Shown: positions 30,322 through 33,332 of the stretch, one piece after another
Position numbering within the stretch: position 1 is the stretch's first letter
How the letters are laid out: every line of letters starts with the position of its first letter
Source: Alkalibacterium sp.
GTDB taxonomy: Bacteria > Bacillota > Bacilli > Lactobacillales > Carnobacteriaceae_A
Length of the DNA stretch: 33,332 nt
Direction: 5' to 3'
Assembly (NCBI GenBank): GCA_007692455.1
Contig: RECC01000025.1
Span: 1 to 33,332, forward strand
Notes under the pieces: generated by a model
What the model was told of the DNA's origin: nothing
What the model saw: only the letters and a program-made list of their open reading frames with translations
The model's database searches: none
Program-made: the position numbers and the translations under genes

Positions 30322-32196
30322 ATGAAGAACTATTTGATTAAAAGCAGGCAGGGTCAATTCCTTGTTGCCGGTATCATTTTTGCTACAGCCGGCTTTTTTG
30401 CGGGAGTGACTGGTAACGAGTTCAGTCGATGGCTATACTACATTGCTATATTTTTCCTTGGCTTTTATGCGTCTAAGAAAGCTGTGGTAGAAACCATTAA
30501 AGGAAGATCCCCGAATGTCGACTTGCTGATGATTCTGGCAGCAATCGGCGCCGTTATTATTAATTTCGAATCAGAAGGTGCGGCACTGCTGTTGATATTT
30601 GCTTCAGCTGAGGTACTGGAAGATTATGCGACCAGCAAGTCCACCAGCGCTATTTCAGAACTGATGGCTCAAGTTCCGGAAACTGCCCAGGTATTGAAAG
30701 CTGATGGGGAAGTAGTCACAATTCCGACAGAGGAACTTAAAATTGGAGACCAGGTGGTTGTCTCCAAAGGTGAGCAGGTTCCTATCGATGGATCAGTTGA
30801 CCGGAAAGTAATTATTAATGAGGCAGCTCTAACAGGCGAAGCCATACCGGTCGAAAAAGAGAGCGGCGATGAAGTGTTCGCTGGTACGCTGAATGAAGGG
30901 AATGTGTTCAACTTAGAGGTGCTGAAAACCAGTGATCAGACGGTTTTTTCTAATATAATCCGTATGGTGGAAGAAGCACAAAGCCGACCTTCCCGTATCT
31001 CAAAGTTCATTGACCGGATTGAAAGTAAATACGTCATATCCGTGTTAGTTCTGGTTCCAGTCTTTATTTTCTTTATGTACGCTGTTCTGTCAGTACCGTT
31101 TGAAGAGGCTTTTTACCGAGGCATGGTCTTCCTGACTGTGGCTAGTCCTTGTGCATTAGTCGCTTCCGCAACACCAGCCACCTTGAGTGCCATCAGTAAC
31201 GGAGCTAAAAACGGCATATTGTTTAAAGGCGGTGCGGCAATGGAAGCTCTCAGCACCATGGAAACCTTGTTTACAGATAAAACCGGCACCCTTACTTACG
31301 GGGAATTCAAGGTAGATGATTACAGCCTACCGGAGGAGACATTGAAAGAAGTTATCTTCATGGAACAGCAGTCCAGTCACCCCATCGCCCAGGCTATTGT
31401 CTCCGCTTTTAAAGAAGTGGACTTAAGCACAGTCAACCAGAAAGAAGAGGTGAATGAAGTGGCCGGATCCGGCATACAAAAGGGTCAAATACGTGTCGGC
31501 AAGCCCAAAGCCTTCAGTGATTTTGCTCATTACGAAGACTTTAAGCAGTACTTTAATAAGGGAAATACCATCATTCTTGTCGCTGAAAAGGATACAGTCG
31601 TGGGTTACTTTTCACTGAGCGATCAGCTTCGCCTGCAGGCAGCTGAAGCCGTTGAACAGTTTCAGAAAGAAGGCATCAAGGTAACACTTCTGACGGGAGA
31701 CAACGAAGAAGTGGCTGAAAAAGTAGCTAAGGTCGTGGGAGTTGACCGCTATATTGCGGCGATGCTTCCCGAAGACAAAATCACGTATGTAAAAGACAGT
31801 CAGAACAAAGAAGAAGTGGTTGGTATGATTGGAGATGGCATTAATGATGCGCCGGCTCTGGCTAATGCGGATATCGGGATTGCGATGGGCAGTGGGTCCT
31901 CGGTCGCCATGGAATCCTCAGATGTGGTTGTCGTTCAAAACGACCTGTCCCGCCTTTTCTACAGCTATAAGTTAAGTAAACGGCTCAATAAAATCATTTT
32001 TCAGAATGTTGTCTTTTCGATTACTGTGATTGTGTCGCTGATTATTTTGAATCTTTTTGGTGTTCTTGGCCTGCCTTTGGCTGTTCTGCTTCATGAAGGC
32101 TCGACGATTCTGGTTATCCTGAACGGCTTGCGCCTGATTGGTTCAAAGCCACCAAAAAATAAAGAAGTTAAACCGGTTCAGACTGTAAAAGCCTGA
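30322..32196 (+). CDS. P1B-4-type metal-transporting ATPase (Co2+/Ni2+/Zn2+ exporter class)
   Basis: Heavy-metal efflux P-type ATPase of 624 residues. ATG 30322 is chosen because GAAGGG lies 7 bp upstream; a TTG two codons earlier is less likely. There is no N-terminal CxxC metal-binding domain. Two hydrophobic hairpins open the protein. The actuator motif is ALTGEAIPVEKE. The membrane metal site is ASPCALVA (Ser275-Pro276-Cys277). Then come DKTGT (phosphorylated Asp319), the SHPIAQAI nucleotide-domain His-Pro motif, TGDN, and GDGINDAPALA. The last membrane region has LHEGSTILVILNGLRL (His591-Glu592-Gly593). SPC plus HEGST defines subgroup P1B-4 (CoaT/CtpD/ZosA-like), which exports Co2+ and sometimes Ni, Zn or Fe. 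The NiCo-like leader supports cobalt/nickel. Confidence 0.92.
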   Translation: MKNYLIKSRQGQFLVAGIIFATAGFFAGVTGNEFSRWLYYIAIFFLGFYASKKAVVETIKGRSPNVDLLMILAAIGAVIINFESEGAALLLIFASAEVLEDYATSKSTSAISELMAQVPETAQVLKADGEVVTIPTEELKIGDQVVVSKGEQVPIDGSVDRKVIINEAALTGEAIPVEKESGDEVFAGTLNEGNVFNLEVLKTSDQTVFSNIIRMVEEAQSRPSRISKFIDRIESKYVISVLVLVPVFIFFMYAVLSVPFEEAFYRGMVFLTVASPCALVASATPATLSAISNGAKNGILFKGGAAMEALSTMETLFTDKTGTLTYGEFKVDDYSLPEETLKEVIFMEQQSSHPIAQAIVSAFKEVDLSTVNQKEEVNEVAGSGIQKGQIRVGKPKAFSDFAHYEDFKQYFNKGNTIILVAEKDTVVGYFSLSDQLRLQAAEAVEQFQKEGIKVTLLTGDNEEVAEKVAKVVGVDRYIAAMLPEDKITYVKDSQNKEEVVGMIGDGINDAPALANADIGIAMGSGSSVAMESSDVVVVQNDLSRLFYSYKLSKRLNKIIFQNVVFSITVIVSLIILNLFGVLGLPLAVLLHEGSTILVILNGLRLIGSKPPKNKEVKPVQTVKA

Positions 32197-32204
32197 ATAG
32201 ATGG

Positions 32205-32234
32205 TTTACTACTGCTCACAAAAACCGCTACAAT
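32205..32234 (+). promoter_or_regulatory. Promoter of the Gfo/Idh/MocA oxidoreductase gene
   Basis: TTTACT (32205-32210), an 18-bp spacer and TACAAT (32229-32234), 38 bp before the ATG. Confidence 0.6.
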
Positions 32235-32272
32235 GTAGATAGAAAGAAAAGTATCTTACTGGAGGTTAAAGC

Positions 32273-33298
32273 ATGCTGACTATTGCCTATATAGGAGACG
32301 GAAAAAGTACAAACCGCTACCATATCCCTTTTTCCAGTCAGGTTGAAGGAATTCATATTAAAAAAATTCAGGCCCGGTCCGGCCATAATGAATCCTGGGA
32401 TACGGTTCCCGGAGCAGAGTATGTAAAGGATAAAAGCGAGATATGGGAAGATTCGGACATTGATCTTGTCGTCATTTCAACACCACCACAAAGTCACTAC
32501 CCTTTGGCTAAGGAAGCTTTGGAAAACGGGAAAAACGTCTTAGTTGAAAAACCCTTTGCCGAAACATCCGAGGAAGCGAAGGAATTGTTTGCCCTCGCTG
32601 AAGAAAAAAATCTGTTTATTCAGTGTTACCAGAACCGTCGATTCGACTCCGATTTTCTGACGGTTCAAAAAGTGATTGAGAGTGGCAGACTAGGCGACAT
32701 ACTGGAAGTGGAAATGCATTTTGACTATTTCCGGCCGGAAATTCCTGAGAGTGCCGAGTCATTTGAAAAATTGAACAGCTTCATGTATACCCATGCCTGC
32801 CATACCGTGGACCAGGTGCTGTCATACTTTGGGAGTCCAAAAGATGTGACCTATGATGTGCGCCAGCTTCTCGGTGACAACCGGATGAATGACTATTTTG
32901 ACTTGGATTTCTTTTATGCAAACAACCTCAAAGTGTCTGTCAAATCAAGCTATTTCCGTTTGAAAGCCCGCCCGAGTTTTGTCGTCTACGGAACTAAAGG
33001 CACCTTTGTTAAAGAAACGAAGGACCGCCAGGAAGAACATTTGAAGCTGTTTTATATGCCCGAAAATGCGGACTTCGGACTGGATCAACCCGAACACTAC
33101 GGGACACTGACTTATATGGATGAAGATGGCGAGTACCACGAAGAGAAAGTTGTGTCCGAAAAAGGCAGTTACAGCTACTTCTATGAAGCGCTCCGCATGA
33201 GTCTCGTGAACGGCAGAGACAAGCTCGTTAAAGATGAAGAAACCATCCGCCAGATTGAAATTCTAGAAGAGGGTATTAATCAGATGAAGAACTACTAG
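32273..33298 (+). CDS. Gfo/Idh/MocA-family oxidoreductase
   Basis: NAD(P)-dependent sugar or polyol dehydrogenase family protein of 341 residues. The N-terminal Rossmann domain (about 1-120) opens with LTIAYIGDGKSTNRYH and contains DIDLVVISTPPQSHYPLAKEAL and the cofactor/catalytic EKP motif (VEKPFAET, residues 91-98). The C-terminal domain includes THACHTVDQVLSYFG, matching the conserved His-x-x-Asp catalytic region, and FVVYGTKGTFVKE. It resembles YvaA/YdgJ/scyllo-inositol-dehydrogenase-like enzymes. The substrate is unknown. GGAGG precedes the ATG. It is apparently monocistronic; 34 bp of the window remain after its stop. Confidence 0.9.
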   Translation: MLTIAYIGDGKSTNRYHIPFSSQVEGIHIKKIQARSGHNESWDTVPGAEYVKDKSEIWEDSDIDLVVISTPPQSHYPLAKEALENGKNVLVEKPFAETSEEAKELFALAEEKNLFIQCYQNRRFDSDFLTVQKVIESGRLGDILEVEMHFDYFRPEIPESAESFEKLNSFMYTHACHTVDQVLSYFGSPKDVTYDVRQLLGDNRMNDYFDLDFFYANNLKVSVKSSYFRLKARPSFVVYGTKGTFVKETKDRQEEHLKLFYMPENADFGLDQPEHYGTLTYMDEDGEYHEEKVVSEKGSYSYFYEALRMSLVNGRDKLVKDEETIRQIEILEEGINQMKNY

Positions 33299-33332
33299 AC
33301 AGAGGAGCGAAAATCTATCGGACCAGATAAGA

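Overview
The window looks like chromosomal DNA of a low-GC Gram-positive bacterium (Bacillota). A lactic-acid-bacteria relative of the Carnobacteriaceae type is most likely. The reasons are AGGAGG-type ribosome binding sites, the gene order rsmG-parA-parB-DUF951-ychF-DUF1129, a Lactobacillus-type deoxynucleoside kinase, an NADH-type CoA-disulfide reductase with a rhodanese tail, and acetoin reductase. The family assignment is inferred from gene order and protein resemblance, not from a search. There are no rRNA or tRNA genes, insertion sequences, prophage genes or cas genes.

Layout. 1-4.3 kb (minus strand): arsenic operon arsR-arsD-arsA, with arsA running off the left edge, then an ABC-F ATPase of the YkpA/YbiT type. 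4.5-8.8 kb (plus): CadD-type cadmium transporter, a CoA-disulfide reductase/rhodanese gene broken by a one-base frameshift in a G6 run, an aquaglyceroporin, and a CaCA-family Na+/Ca2+ antiporter. 9.1-13.4 kb: an ElaA-like acetyltransferase (minus), a small PII-like protein paired with a CPA2 cation/proton antiporter, and an ABC-2 exporter pair. 13.9-18.4 kb: the housekeeping cluster rsmG, parA, parB, DUF951, ychF, DUF1129. 19.0-24.7 kb: glutamate dehydrogenase with a uronate-dehydrogenase-like partner, methylguanine-DNA methyltransferase, deoxynucleoside kinase, a zinc-ribbon methyltransferase, a cupin and a TSUP permease. 25.1-27.1 kb: an unknown membrane protein, ccdA and a TlpA/ResA-like thioredoxin, preceded by a CsoR/CstR-like palindrome. 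27.8-33.3 kb: acetoin reductase, lrgAB, a P1B-4 metal ATPase behind a probable NiCo riboswitch, and a Gfo/Idh/MocA oxidoreductase.

Metal and thiol handling recur: arsenite (arsRDA), cadmium (cadD), cobalt/nickel (riboswitch plus P1B-4 ATPase), and thiol-disulfide chemistry (CoA-disulfide reductase, CcdA/TlpA).

The most unusual content is not protein-coding. Four intergenic stretches hold phased arrays of short inverted half-sites. Two arrays (18466-18816 and 27219-27623) use a 13-bp half-site close to TTCGGCAAACTCA, alternating in orientation with gaps of 15 and 11 bp, which gives a 52-bp period over 7 and 8 units. Two others (8892-9057 and 13432-13646) use an unrelated 13-bp half-site close to GAATAGTGATTAT with gaps of 6-7 and 18-19 bp, a 50-51-bp period. 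Each array begins just after an intrinsic terminator. They resemble BIME-like alternating REP arrays or helically phased protein-binding arrays. I do not recognise either family.
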